Assembly: GCA_006226225.1 (NCBI GenBank)
Contig: SBHI01000063.1
Coordinates: forward strand, 1 to 37,502
Direction: 5' to 3'
Length of the DNA: 37,502 bases
Origin: Alphaproteobacteria bacterium
GTDB taxonomy: Bacteria; Pseudomonadota; Alphaproteobacteria; Micavibrionales; CSBR16-224
The notes under the pieces were generated by a model, which was not told the origin of the DNA, ran no database searches, and saw only the letters and a program-made list of their open reading frames with translations. Shown piece by piece: positions 16,150-24,722 of this stretch (position 1 is its first letter; each line of letters starts with the position of its first letter). A program made the translations under genes and the position numbers.

Positions 16150-16629
16150 TCAGGAGCGGACAACCCTGCCGTGGCGCGGAAACAGTCCCGTTTGCCGCAG
16201 GGCTTCTGCCAAAACGATGGAGCAGCTTTGCGTCAGATTCAGCGACCGGGCATGGGCGGCCATCGGAATCGTAATCCGCGCATCGGCATCGGCATGCACA
16301 TCATCGGGAACACCGACGCTTTCACGTCCGCCCAGCAGAATATCGCCCGGTCTGAAGGAAAAATCGGTGTAGAAGCAATCCGCTTTTGTGCTCAGCAGGA
16401 TAATCCGCCGGCCGTGTTTGCGGGTGTCCGCGTAAAATTCTTGCCAGTTACGGTGGCGGGTCAGATCCAGATGCTGCATGTAATCCATTCCCGCACGTTT
16501 CATGCGGCTGTCACTCAGTACAAAGCCACAGGGTTCGATAATTTCCAGCGGGACGGCGAAACAGCTGCATAGCCGCATAACGGCGCCGGTGTTTTGGGGG
16601 ATGTCGGGTTCATAGAGGGCAAGGCGCAT
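16150..16629 (-). CDS. trmL: tRNA (cytidine/uridine-34-2'-O)-methyltransferase
   Basis: The 159-residue protein matches TrmL in length. It begins MRLALYEPDIPQNTGAVMRLC, the conserved SPOUT start in which the Asn is catalytically important, and has the knot motifs ILLGGRESVGVPDDV and the C-terminal RSLNLTQSCSIVLAEALRQ. TrmL methylates the wobble nucleotide of leucine tRNAs using S-adenosylmethionine. In many Alphaproteobacteria trmL lies beside petABC; here it is divergent from the spermidine-synthase-like gene that precedes petABC. No strong Shine-Dalgarno sequence is seen before the ATG. Confidence 0.93.
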   Translation of the reverse strand: MRLALYEPDIPQNTGAVMRLCSCFAVPLEIIEPCGFVLSDSRMKRAGMDYMQHLDLTRHRNWQEFYADTRKHGRRIILLSTKADCFYTDFSFRPGDILLGGRESVGVPDDVHADADARITIPMAAHARSLNLTQSCSIVLAEALRQTGLFPRHGRVVRS

Positions 16630-16635
16630 TTCTCG

Positions 16636-16665
16636 TTGTCACTTTCTGTTGTTTTCTGCTAGCTT
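16636..16665 (+). promoter_or_regulatory. Weak putative promoter of the spermidine-synthase-like gene
   Basis: TTGTCA is followed after 18 bases by TAGCTT in the 76-bp divergent gap between trmL and the 16706 gene. The -35 is good and the -10 is poor, but the local TGCTAG context resembles other candidate promoters here. Confidence 0.3.
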
Positions 16666-16705
16666 GATTTTAAAGAATTTTCGACAGCGAAACAACGGAG
16701 CCGTT

Positions 16706-18157
16706 ATGCAATTCCTGTTATTTGTGGTGATCTTGCTGGAAGGATATATCGTCCTTGCCACGGAACTGCTGGCTATCCGTCTGGTTCTGCCCTGGATCGG
16801 CACGGGAACGGATGTTATTTCCATCATTATTGCGGCAGTGCTTTTGCCCTTGGCCTTCGGTTATCATTTCGGCGGAACATTCCGTAAACGCTGCCGTGAA
16901 AAAGGGCTGGGGCATATGTCCGTGCGCCGGAAACTGCTGTCAAACGTCACCCGTTCCACCCTGATCCTGTGTGTGGGATTGTCTTATATCCTGCTGGAAG
17001 TATTTTTCGGTGCGCTCAATAGTTTGGGGATTGAACAGCGGCTGCTGCAGCTGACAATTTATTCCGCAATTTTTCTGGTCTATCCGGTCTTTATGCTGGG
17101 GCAGACGATTCCGCTGGTCAGCCATTATTTTTCCTCACGCGCTTTGTCGGAAATGACGGGGAAGATGCTGTCTTTCTCGACGCTGGGGTCGTTTCTGGGA
17201 TCTGTCTTTTCAAGCGTCGTATTGATGGCGGTGGTCGGCGTGCATTACACGGCGGTTTTTGTGATTTTCCTGCTATGCGTGCTGATTTTTCTGCTGGCGA
17301 AAAAACACCAGTTCGCCTATATGGCGACGGCAGCGGGGGCGTTTGTGTTTATGCTGGCGGCCAATAGCGGTGATCAAATGCGCAGCCTGGGGATTGTCAG
17401 TAATAACGGCTATAACACGGTGCAGGTTTTTAATTCCGTACAGGATGAAGACACCCGCATGATGCTGCTGAACAACAATCTGTCATCCAGCTATAAAACG
17501 GGCGAGGGCAGTATCTTCAACTACGCCAAGATGGTACGCAAATATTATCTGGAACCGATTGCCAAGGCTGAGCCGAAAAAACAGGTTCTGGTTTTAGGTG
17601 CGGCAGGCTTTACGCTCGGTGATTTTGACGACCATAACGATTATCTGTTTGTGGATGTTGATCCCGCGCTGCAAAAGGCGGCGGAAGATCATCTGCTGCT
17701 GCACAAGCTGGGCGCAAACAAGAAATTCGCGGTTATTGATGCGCGCGCCTATGTGCATCAGGCGGCGGAACGCGGCGAGCTTTACGATATGATCGTGCTG
17801 GATACGTTCAAGGCCGGTTTTGCGATGCCGGAACATCTTCTGACGCGGGAATATTTTCAGGATGTGAAATCGGCGCTGAAACCCGGCGGCTTTATGGTGA
17901 TGAACTCGATTGCCAGCGCGCATTTCGAAGATGATTATACGCGCCGCATGGATAATACGCTGCGCTCGGTCTTTCCGCATCTGACGCGGATGGTTATGCC
18001 GGGATCGGGCGAAGACTTTAACGGCTGGGAAAAAACAAGGCTCGGGCGCGGCATGTATATCAGTAATGTGATCTATATCTACCGCAATGATCCCGCGGGG
18101 GATAAAGACATGGCAATCTATACTGATGACAAAAACACATATTTTTTAGATAAGTAA
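16706..18157 (+). CDS. Membrane protein fused to spermidine-synthase-like domain
   Basis: The start is the ATG at 16706 with ACGGAG 5 bases upstream, giving 483 residues. The N-terminal 220 residues hold about six membrane helices. The C-terminal domain (about 285-460) is a Rossmann methyltransferase-like fold of the spermidine synthase family: motif I VLVLGAAGFTLGDF (about 294), acidic DVDP (about 318), DARAYVH (about 345) and YDMIVLDTF (about 360). Where spermidine synthases have a substrate-binding DSTDP-type motif, this protein has DTFKAGFAMP, so a polyamine product is doubtful. Such fusions are common in bacteria and mostly uncharacterised. It is followed by 122 bp and then petA; joint transcription is possible but unproven. 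Confidence 0.82.
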   Translation: MQFLLFVVILLEGYIVLATELLAIRLVLPWIGTGTDVISIIIAAVLLPLAFGYHFGGTFRKRCREKGLGHMSVRRKLLSNVTRSTLILCVGLSYILLEVFFGALNSLGIEQRLLQLTIYSAIFLVYPVFMLGQTIPLVSHYFSSRALSEMTGKMLSFSTLGSFLGSVFSSVVLMAVVGVHYTAVFVIFLLCVLIFLLAKKHQFAYMATAAGAFVFMLAANSGDQMRSLGIVSNNGYNTVQVFNSVQDEDTRMMLLNNNLSSSYKTGEGSIFNYAKMVRKYYLEPIAKAEPKKQVLVLGAAGFTLGDFDDHNDYLFVDVDPALQKAAEDHLLLHKLGANKKFAVIDARAYVHQAAERGELYDMIVLDTFKAGFAMPEHLLTREYFQDVKSALKPGGFMVMNSIASAHFEDDYTRRMDNTLRSVFPHLTRMVMPGSGEDFNGWEKTRLGRGMYISNVIYIYRNDPAGDKDMAIYTDDKNTYFLDK

Positions 18158-18279
18158 AAAATGAAACTTGGCCTTTACAAAAGCTTTTTGTAGGATTATT
18201 CAGTAATAACGATTACCGTGACGCGTACCTGTGAAAAAAACAACGGTTCTAAGGAAATAAAGGCAGGGGTTTAAAAAAC

Positions 18280-18816
18280 ATGGCAGCCAAAAAAGATTCG
18301 GAAACGCAAAGCAGACGGGATTTTCTTAACCTGACAGTCGGCGCAATGGGCGCAGTCGGTGTCGGTTCGGGACTTGTTCCGCTGATTGATACGATGAACC
18401 CCGCAGCGGATACGCTGGCAATGGCGACGACCGAAGTCGACCTGTCGGGTATCGAGGTCGGACAGACCCGCGTTGTAAAATGGCAGGGCAAGCCTGTCTT
18501 TATCAAACGCCGCACCGAAGAGGAAATTGCACAGGCAATCGCCGATGATGAAGCGGATCTCCGCGACCCGCAAAAAGATTCCGACCGTACGCAAAAGCCG
18601 GAATGGCTGATTGTCGTCGGGGTTTGCACCCATCTGGGCTGCATTCCGCAAGGCAGCAAGGGCGGACAGCCGAAAGGTGATTACGAGGGCTGGTTCTGCC
18701 CGTGCCACGGTTCGCATTATGACACCTCAGGACGCCTGCGTGCCGGACCGGCACCGAAAAACCTGCCGGTACCGCCCTATGAATTTCTTTCGGACACGGT
18801 TGTTAAAATCGGTTGA
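18280..18816 (+). CDS. petA: Ubiquinol-cytochrome c reductase Rieske iron-sulfur subunit
   Basis: The 178-residue protein carries a [2Fe-2S] cluster that accepts electrons from ubiquinol in the bc1 complex. The twin-arginine signal SRRDFL (11-16) precedes the single membrane anchor (about 17-38). The two cluster motifs are intact: CTHLGC (C116, H118, C121) and CPCHGSHY (C140, C142, H143), with the cluster ligands C116, H118, C140 and H143. Length and order match alphaproteobacterial PetA. The 122-bp gap upstream contains a TTTACA box and an imperfect palindrome around 18174-18190, but no convincing promoter. petB follows after 35 bp. Confidence 0.97.
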   Translation: MAAKKDSETQSRRDFLNLTVGAMGAVGVGSGLVPLIDTMNPAADTLAMATTEVDLSGIEVGQTRVVKWQGKPVFIKRRTEEEIAQAIADDEADLRDPQKDSDRTQKPEWLIVVGVCTHLGCIPQGSKGGQPKGDYEGWFCPCHGSHYDTSGRLRAGPAPKNLPVPPYEFLSDTVVKIG

Positions 18817-18851
18817 TTTGACCATAAAAAACATAAAGAGAATGAACGAAC

Positions 18852-20144
18852 ATGGCCGCGAAACTGAATAAATCAAGCTTTGAAAATCCTGTCATTCGCT
18901 GGGTAGACGAACGTCTGCCTATTTTTACAATGATGGATAAGGAATACGGCGCTTATCCGACGCCGAAAAATTTCAACTATTTCTGGAATTTCGGTGCCAT
19001 TGCGATGGTGATGCTGATGCTGATGATCGCGACCGGTATCTTTCTGGCGATGAATTACACACCGCATACATCGATGGCTTTTGACAGCGTCGAGCGTATT
19101 ATGCGCGATGTCAATTACGGCTGGATGCTGCGCTATCTTCATATGAACGGTTCGCATTTCTTCTTCTTCGCCGTCTATGTCCATATTTTCCGCGGTCTTT
19201 ACTACGGGTCGTACAAACAGCCGCGCGAGCTGCTGTGGATGTTCGGCGTGTTGATCTTCCTTTTGATGATGGCAACGGCCTTTATGGGCTATTCGCTGCC
19301 GTGGAGCCAGATGTCGGGTTGGGGCGTGAACGTCATTACCAATCTGTTCTCGGCCATTCCGTTCTTCGGTGATTCTATTGTGACATGGCTGTGGGGCGGC
19401 CCCTCGGTCGGTAATCCGACGCTGAACCGCTTCTTTGCACTGCACTTCCTGCTGCCTTTCGTGATTGTCGGCGTGGTGTTCCTGCATGTCTGGGCCTTGC
19501 ACATCACGGGTTCAAACAACCCGTCCGGTGTTGAACCTGCCAATAAAAAGGACACGGTTCCTTTCCACCCCTATTACACGATCAAAGACACATTCGGCCT
19601 GACCGTCTTTATGATCGCCTATATGCTGATCGTGTTCTTTGCGCCGCTGGCGGCAACGCATGCCGATCACTTTGTGCCATTCGACCCGATGGTCACGCCG
19701 CAGCATATCGTGCCGGAATGGTACTTCCTGCCATTTTACGCCATCCTGCGCTCATTTACGGTTGACCTGCATATTCCGTTTACCGGTTTTATCATTGAAC
19801 ACGGCATTGTGTTTACGGCGAAACTGCAAGGCGTTATCGCGATGTTTGGTTCGGTTCTGATCCTGTTTGTCCTGCCCTGGCTGGATAAATCACCGGTACG
19901 CAGCTCGCATTACCGTCCGACCTACCGCAAATGCAATTATGTGCTGCTGCTGGCAATGTTTATTCTCGGCTATGCAGGTTCGCAACCGGCTGAAGGTGTC
20001 ATGCTGACATTGGCGCGCTGCGCGACCGGATATTACTTCCTGCACTTCCTTGTGCTGATTCCGTATCTGAGCCGCAATGAGAAAACGCTGCCTGTGCCGA
20101 AAAGTATTAATGATGCGGTCTTGCAGGCCAAAGAGGGAGCGTAA
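18852..20144 (+). CDS. petB: Cytochrome b of the bc1 complex
   Basis: The 430-residue integral membrane protein holds haems bL and bH and both quinone sites. The four haem ligands fall at H97, H111, H198 and H212, within LRYLHMNGSHFFF...VHIFRG and LHFLLPFVI...LHVWALH. The Qo-site motif PEWY is at 288-291. Eight to nine membrane helices are seen, which is the usual full-length (non-split) form of Proteobacteria. GAGAATGAACGAAC precedes the ATG, a modest ribosome site. petC starts only 2 bp after the stop. No residue that would suggest inactivity was seen. Confidence 0.98.
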   Translation: MAAKLNKSSFENPVIRWVDERLPIFTMMDKEYGAYPTPKNFNYFWNFGAIAMVMLMLMIATGIFLAMNYTPHTSMAFDSVERIMRDVNYGWMLRYLHMNGSHFFFFAVYVHIFRGLYYGSYKQPRELLWMFGVLIFLLMMATAFMGYSLPWSQMSGWGVNVITNLFSAIPFFGDSIVTWLWGGPSVGNPTLNRFFALHFLLPFVIVGVVFLHVWALHITGSNNPSGVEPANKKDTVPFHPYYTIKDTFGLTVFMIAYMLIVFFAPLAATHADHFVPFDPMVTPQHIVPEWYFLPFYAILRSFTVDLHIPFTGFIIEHGIVFTAKLQGVIAMFGSVLILFVLPWLDKSPVRSSHYRPTYRKCNYVLLLAMFILGYAGSQPAEGVMLTLARCATGYYFLHFLVLIPYLSRNEKTLPVPKSINDAVLQAKEGA

Positions 20145-20146
20145 TA

Positions 20147-20929
20147 ATGACAATAAAAGCGATGCGTATTTACCCGTTGATGGTGCTGGCTGTGCTGGCG
20201 ATGATGATGGTACTGCCTGCTGCGGCAAATGCGGAAGGCCAGAGCATGCCGCCGCCGCAACAATACTGGCCGCATAAAGGATTTTTGGGGCAGTATGATA
20301 AAGCGGCTCTGCAGCGCGGGTTTCAAGTGTACCGCGAAGCCTGTGCATCTTGCCACTCTTTGCGGCTGCTGTCCTACCGTAACCTGCGGGAGCTCGGCTT
20401 TACCGAAGCACAAGTCAAGGCGGTCGCCGGTGACTACACTGTGATGGACGGTCCGAATGACGAAGGCGATATGTTTGAACGCGCAGCAATCTCGTCAGAT
20501 CGTTTTGTCTCTCCCTTCGCGAATGATGAGCAGGCAAGGGCGTCAAATAACGGTGCCTTGCCGCCGGATATGTCGCTGTTGATCAAGGCGCGTCACGGCG
20601 GTGAAGATTACATTTATGCCGTTCTGACAGGTTATGGCACGGCACCGGAAGATGTTGACGTGCCCGATGGCATGCATTGGAATACTTATTTCCCGGGCAA
20701 CCAGATTGCCATGCCGCAGCCGCTGTCTGACGGTCAGGTGACGTATTCCAACGGTCGCTCCGCCTCCGTTGAAACTGCGGCACGTGATGTTGTGCAGTTT
20801 TTGGCATGGGCTGCCGAGCCGCATATGGAATACCGTAAAACAATCGGTCTGAAAGTTCTGTTCTTTATGATTTTCTTTGCGGGATTTGCTTATGCGGCGA
20901 AACGCCGTATCTGGGCGGATGTCCATTAA
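20147..20929 (+). CDS. petC: Cytochrome c1 of the bc1 complex
   Basis: The 260-residue protein passes electrons from the Rieske protein to soluble cytochrome c. It has a signal peptide (residues 7-29, cut near AANAEG), the haem c motif CASCH (C66, C69, H70), the family segments DMFERAAISSDRFVSPF and NNGALPPDMSLLIKARHGG, and a likely Met ligand in IAMPQPL. A C-terminal membrane anchor (about 236-253) ends in KRRIWADVH. The start lies 2 bp after the petB stop, so the genes are translationally coupled. A strong terminator at 20965-20987 closes the operon. Confidence 0.97.
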   Translation: MTIKAMRIYPLMVLAVLAMMMVLPAAANAEGQSMPPPQQYWPHKGFLGQYDKAALQRGFQVYREACASCHSLRLLSYRNLRELGFTEAQVKAVAGDYTVMDGPNDEGDMFERAAISSDRFVSPFANDEQARASNNGALPPDMSLLIKARHGGEDYIYAVLTGYGTAPEDVDVPDGMHWNTYFPGNQIAMPQPLSDGQVTYSNGRSASVETAARDVVQFLAWAAEPHMEYRKTIGLKVLFFMIFFAGFAYAAKRRIWADVH

Positions 20930-20964
20930 CAACAGCCCGTGACATTTATTTTGAATTGCCGTAG

Positions 20965-20987
20965 CAGCGGGATTGAAAATCCCGCTG
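20965..20987 (+). terminator. Intrinsic terminator of petABC
   Basis: A perfect 10-bp stem (CAGCGGGATT with AATCCCGCTG) and GAA loop lie 36 bp after the petC stop, followed by TTGCTTATTT. It is the only strong hairpin in the 129-bp gap before the Na/Pi cotransporter gene. The TTGCTT just after it could be the -35 of the next promoter, with TAGGAT at 21009 (spacing only 15). Confidence 0.78.
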
Positions 20988-21058
20988 TTGCTTATTTAAA
21001 TATTTTGCTAGGATGATAACTACGCGCATGCCGCGTTTTCACTCCAAGGAGAAAACTC

Positions 21059-22828
21059 ATTAGCGCAACTGCAGTGTTTATACACATCATTGGCGGTGTC
21101 TGCCTTTTGTTATGGGGCGTCAGCATGGTCAATACCGGTTTTAACCGCGCATTCGGGGCCGAATTGCGCCGCTTGCTGGCGCGTTCAACCAGCAACCGTT
21201 TTAAAGGCATGGTATCGGGGATGGCGGCAACGCTGGTTCTGCAAAGCAGCACGGCAGCCGTTTTGATTTTGTCTTCCTTCGCCGGACGTGGGCTGATACA
21301 GGTGCCGGGCGGTATCGCCGTCGTGCTGGGCGCGGATGTCGGAACAACGCTGGTTGCACAAATCCTGACATTTGATCTGTCTCTGCTGGCGCCGATCCTG
21401 CTGGCGGCAGGATATGTGACCAATAAAGCACTCAGCGGCGGACAATATAAACATGTCGGACGTGCGATGATCGGGATTGCGCTGATTTTGCTGGCGCTGA
21501 AAATGGTGGTCACGGTTTCCGAGCCTTTGCGCAGTTCGCATACATTGGCGGCATTGGTGGAATCGCTGGCATCCGAGCCGCTTTTGGCGGTCATGCTGTC
21601 GGCATTGCTGACATGGGTGGCGCATTCCAGTCTGGCGATGGTTCTGCTGTTTTCCTCTTTTGTCGGTATGGGAACCATTCCGCCGCAAATGGGCTTGATG
21701 ATGATTCTGGGCGCGAATTTGGGCGGTGCAATTGCACCGGTGATGATGACACTGGGTGAAAATTCCGTGGCGCGACGCATTCCTCTGGCGAATTTGACGA
21801 TGCGCGGTATTTTTGTACTGGTGACAATGCCGTTCCTTCCACTGATTGGCGAGGCACTTTTTGTTGAAGGGGGCGTTATTCACGGCGCATTGATGAAAAT
21901 CGGCATGGGGGATGATCGCGCAAGGCAGATGGTCAGCTTCCATATGATGTTCAATATTGCGCTGGCCTTCAGCTTTATTTTCCTGACCAAGCCGATTGCC
22001 GCACTGGTGGCAAAAATTCTGCCGGAAAAACAGGGAGAGGAAGAGGAAAAGGGCAAGGCACGCTATCTGGATAATTCCGCACTCGCGACACCGCCGGCAG
22101 CTCTATCTTGCGCGATGCGTGAAACGCTGCGGATGAGCGATTATATCCAACGCATGCTGCGTGATACGCTGGACAGCTTTAAAACCCATAATCTGCAGCG
22201 CGTGCAGGATGTGCGGGAGCAGGATAATATCGTTGACGGGCTTTACGAGGATATCAAACGCTATATGGCGCAGATGTCGGGGCAGTATCTGGATAAGAAG
22301 GAAAGCCAGCGTTATCTTGAAATTCTGACATTTGCAACCAATCTGGAGCATATCGGTGATATCATTGATAAAAGCCTGATGGAAATGGCGGCCAAAAAAA
22401 TCCGTAACCAGTACACATTTTCCGAGGAAGGCTTTCAGGAAATCGCCGCAATGCATGCCGTCATCATGGAAAACCTGCGTGCAGCGCAAAATGTCTTTAT
22501 GTCCGGCGATATGGATATGGCCTATAAGCTGGTGGAAGAAAAGGCCGCAATCCGCAAAAGCGAAATCCGCGCATCGGAAAGCCATATCGAACGGTTGCGC
22601 AAAGGCGTTGCCGAGACGGTGGCGACTTCCAGCCTGCATTTGGATATTTTGCGTGATCTGCGCCGCATTAACAGCTATTTGACGGCTGTCGCCTATCCGA
22701 TTTTGGAAAAGGCGGGCGTACTACATAAGACACATCTCAAGAAAAAACCTCTCCGCGGCAAAGGCAAAACCGCCTCCGGAATATTGCCTGCTGATCCTGT
22801 GCCGGAACAAGGCACTGATCTGCCCTAG
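21059..22828 (+). CDS. Na/Pi cotransporter-family protein with PhoU-like domain, apparent ATT start
   Basis: The product (589 residues) moves phosphate with sodium or acts as a related exporter in the inner membrane. Two inverted Na/Pi repeats are seen: VSGMAATLVLQSSTAAVLILSS with the QSS motif, and LLTWVAHSSLAMVLLFSSF, where Gln is replaced by His. The C-terminal 220 residues form a helical PhoU-like domain (about 350-560). No in-frame ATG lies upstream. AAGGAG (21046-21051) is 7 bases before ATT at 21059, whereas the first GTG (21074) is 22 bases away. Translation from ATT would give (M)SATAVFIHIIGG, resembling family N-termini from memory. If ATT is not used, the GTG is the next choice. 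Confidence 0.85.
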   Translation: MSATAVFIHIIGGVCLLLWGVSMVNTGFNRAFGAELRRLLARSTSNRFKGMVSGMAATLVLQSSTAAVLILSSFAGRGLIQVPGGIAVVLGADVGTTLVAQILTFDLSLLAPILLAAGYVTNKALSGGQYKHVGRAMIGIALILLALKMVVTVSEPLRSSHTLAALVESLASEPLLAVMLSALLTWVAHSSLAMVLLFSSFVGMGTIPPQMGLMMILGANLGGAIAPVMMTLGENSVARRIPLANLTMRGIFVLVTMPFLPLIGEALFVEGGVIHGALMKIGMGDDRARQMVSFHMMFNIALAFSFIFLTKPIAALVAKILPEKQGEEEEKGKARYLDNSALATPPAALSCAMRETLRMSDYIQRMLRDTLDSFKTHNLQRVQDVREQDNIVDGLYEDIKRYMAQMSGQYLDKKESQRYLEILTFATNLEHIGDIIDKSLMEMAAKKIRNQYTFSEEGFQEIAAMHAVIMENLRAAQNVFMSGDMDMAYKLVEEKAAIRKSEIRASESHIERLRKGVAETVATSSLHLDILRDLRRINSYLTAVAYPILEKAGVLHKTHLKKKPLRGKGKTASGILPADPVPEQGTDLP

Positions 22829-22841
22829 GCCGTAAAATTTC

Positions 22842-23981
22842 CTATTCGTTGAAAGCGCCGTTGTCGGGTGACAGGCTGATCAGGGTTTCATCATCATCGC
22901 CTGCATCGCTGCCGTCCTTGCCGGTAAAAAGCCGCCCATACCAGCGCCAGATCTGTTGACGGTGTTTGGTTTCTTCAGCCGTCAGGACGGGCAGGGTGCA
23001 GTTCATACGAATGCGTCCTGCGGCAATCATGTCTTCAAGCTGCAAGGTGATATGCCCGTCTTCGGTATGTGTCAGCGACACTTTACCGATATCGGACACA
23101 AAGCAGGCCAGACGGTCTGCGGCATCGCGCAGTTCTTGCGGTAGTGTAAAGCCGATGCTGCTTTGTCCGTCCCGCCAGATCATGCCGGGCGGGTCTTCCT
23201 GCAAAGCGGGAAAAGGAAAGCTTTGTGCCGTCAGGCGAAATCGGTCAAGTCCGCCATATTGATCTGTCATGGAAAAACGCGGCAGCGCGGTCATGTCGCT
23301 ACCATGGGCGGCAACACCGGATTGCTGTCCGAAACCGGCACGAAAGCCGAGCTCCGGCAGAATTTTTTGTAAATCAGGAGTATATTCACCATGCGGCCAT
23401 GCGAAAAATTCCGGCGCATTTCCCAGTTCTTCTTGAAAACGGGCGATAGCGCGGGTGATTTGCTGGCGCTGTGCATTTTCATCCATGCGGATCAGATGGT
23501 CATAGGAGTAAGGCATGGCACCGATGGTGACCAGATCATTGCGCGCCAGCTTCTTGACTTCGCGCCAGTTCAGATAAAAATCGCTATCGCGGTCAATGCG
23601 CTCGGGGGCCAGGAAAATCGTGAAAGGCAGTCCGGCTTCCAGCAGCAGCGGCACCGCATTTTCAAAAGAGCTGCGGTAAGCGCCTTCCAGAGTAATGCCG
23701 ACCGTATGCTGGGGCAGCGGCGTGTCGTTTTCAATGGCGCTGACGATCTCACCCAGCGGCAACACGTTATAGCCGGAGGTTTTCATTTCCAGCACATGTT
23801 CGCGGAAACGTTCCATCTGGATATTGGCACCGGGATACTGATCTTCACCGATGTGGAAATAAACAAAAAAGACGGCTTTGCTGCGATCCTGGGCAATGCG
23901 GTGAATATCCTCCGCGCGGGCGCTTCCGGTGAAGAAGGGCAGTAAAAGCATAGTACAGAGGATGAGAAGGCGCTTTCCCAT
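22842..23981 (-). CDS. NodB-fold polysaccharide deacetylase-like protein, catalytic residues missing
   Basis: The chosen start (Met of MGKRLLILCTMLLL) gives 379 residues and a clean signal peptide ending SARA; a longer frame to 24197 would run into the divergent gene. The NodB-like domain spans about 35-260: FVYFHIGEDQYPGANIQMERF, VGITLEGAYRSSFENAVPLLLEAGLPFTIFL, and a late AWPHGEY. The usual metal and base motif TFDDGY is TLEGAY, and the 'GSHT..TH' motif is IGAMPYSYDH, so both metal-site blocks are altered. It is thus likely a non-catalytic binding protein or an enzyme with another chemistry. The C-terminal 110 residues are unrecognised. It converges with the Na/Pi gene 13 bp away. Confidence 0.82.
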   Translation of the reverse strand: MGKRLLILCTMLLLPFFTGSARAEDIHRIAQDRSKAVFFVYFHIGEDQYPGANIQMERFREHVLEMKTSGYNVLPLGEIVSAIENDTPLPQHTVGITLEGAYRSSFENAVPLLLEAGLPFTIFLAPERIDRDSDFYLNWREVKKLARNDLVTIGAMPYSYDHLIRMDENAQRQQITRAIARFQEELGNAPEFFAWPHGEYTPDLQKILPELGFRAGFGQQSGVAAHGSDMTALPRFSMTDQYGGLDRFRLTAQSFPFPALQEDPPGMIWRDGQSSIGFTLPQELRDAADRLACFVSDIGKVSLTHTEDGHITLQLEDMIAAGRIRMNCTLPVLTAEETKHRQQIWRWYGRLFTGKDGSDAGDDDETLISLSPDNGAFNE

Positions 23982-24006
23982 TGCTTGAATACAGTCTCGA
24001 ATATCA

Positions 24007-24034
24007 TTGCAATCTGACCCTAGTGATATATAAA
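24007..24034 (+). promoter_or_regulatory. Promoter of rutE-like and tsaB genes
   Basis: TTGCAA is followed after 16 bases by TATAAA in the 112-bp divergent gap. The same boxes and spacing occur before the tRNA-Gly gene. The predicted start is near 24041, giving a leader of about 53 nt. The rutE-like and tsaB genes are 5 bp apart and would share it. Confidence 0.5.
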
Positions 24035-24093
24035 AGAAGAGGAATTTGCAATAAAAAACCGGAAAGCCACCGGGCAATAGAAAGGAAACCGGC

Positions 24094-24717
24094 ATGCAAC
24101 AGGCGGAAAAACAGACTGCAGATGCGGCGCAAATCGATGCAAAGGCACAGGATATTCTGTTCAGAACTGCGAGAAGCCATAACAGCTGGCAGGACAAAGA
24201 TATTGATGATGCCCTGTTGCAGGAAATTTACGCGCTGATGAAATTCGGTCCGACTTCGGCAAATTGTTGTCCGTTGCGCCTCGTTTTCGTGAAATCTCCC
24301 GCAGCCAAGGAAAAGCTGAAACCTGCTTTGATGGCGGGCAATGTCGAAAAAACCATGTCTGCCCCCGTCACGGTCATCATGGCCAATGATTTGGAATTCT
24401 ACGATCATCTGCCGGAACTGTTCCCGCATGCGGATGCGAAATCATGGTTTACCGGCGCGGGCAAAGAAAAATATGTGCAGGATACGGCCATGCGCAACGG
24501 CTCTCTGCAGGCGGCTTATTTTATGCTGGCTGCGCGCGGTTTGGGACTGGATTGCGGCCCGATGTCCGGCTTTAATCCGGGAAAAGTCAAAGAGGCTTTT
24601 TTCCCTGATCGTAATTTTGAAGTCAATATGCTGTGCAATCTGGGTTACGGCGATCCGTCCGGTTTATATCCGCGCAGCCCGCGTCTGGGTTTTGAGCAGG
24701 CCTGCGAGATCGTTTAA
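24094..24717 (+). CDS. rutE: RutE-like nitroreductase (probable malonic semialdehyde reductase)
   Basis: The 207-residue FMN-dependent oxidoreductase shows RutE/HadB-type features: ARSHNSWQDKDIDDALLQEIYALMKFGPTSANCCPLRLVFV, with the Ser-Ala-Asn-rich flavin segment, and GLGLDCGPMSGFNPGKV near the C-terminus. RutE reduces malonic semialdehyde to 3-hydroxypropionate in pyrimidine breakdown, but no other rut gene is nearby, so the physiological substrate is uncertain. AAAGGAAA lies about 8 bases before the ATG. tsaB starts 5 bp after the stop, so the two are one operon. Length is close to the E. coli protein (196) with a 10-residue N-terminal extension. Confidence 0.85.
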   Translation: MQQAEKQTADAAQIDAKAQDILFRTARSHNSWQDKDIDDALLQEIYALMKFGPTSANCCPLRLVFVKSPAAKEKLKPALMAGNVEKTMSAPVTVIMANDLEFYDHLPELFPHADAKSWFTGAGKEKYVQDTAMRNGSLQAAYFMLAARGLGLDCGPMSGFNPGKVKEAFFPDRNFEVNMLCNLGYGDPSGLYPRSPRLGFEQACEIV

Positions 24718-24722
24718 ACCCC

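Noticed and set aside
18170..18192. Palindrome TACAAAAGCTTTTTGTA upstream of petA as an FNR/CRP-type site
   Set aside because: It lacks the TTGAT-N4-ATCAA or TGTGA-N6-TCACA core and is AT-rich by chance.
20992..21943. Long minus-strand frames opposite the Na/Pi cotransporter
   Set aside because: They are shadows of a strongly coding membrane protein; rich in Arg, Gln and His as typical for antisense of hydrophobic genes.
22842..24197. Longer start for the NodB-fold protein
   Set aside because: The extra 72 residues overlap the divergent rutE-like gene and its promoter and hide the clean signal peptide that begins at 23981.
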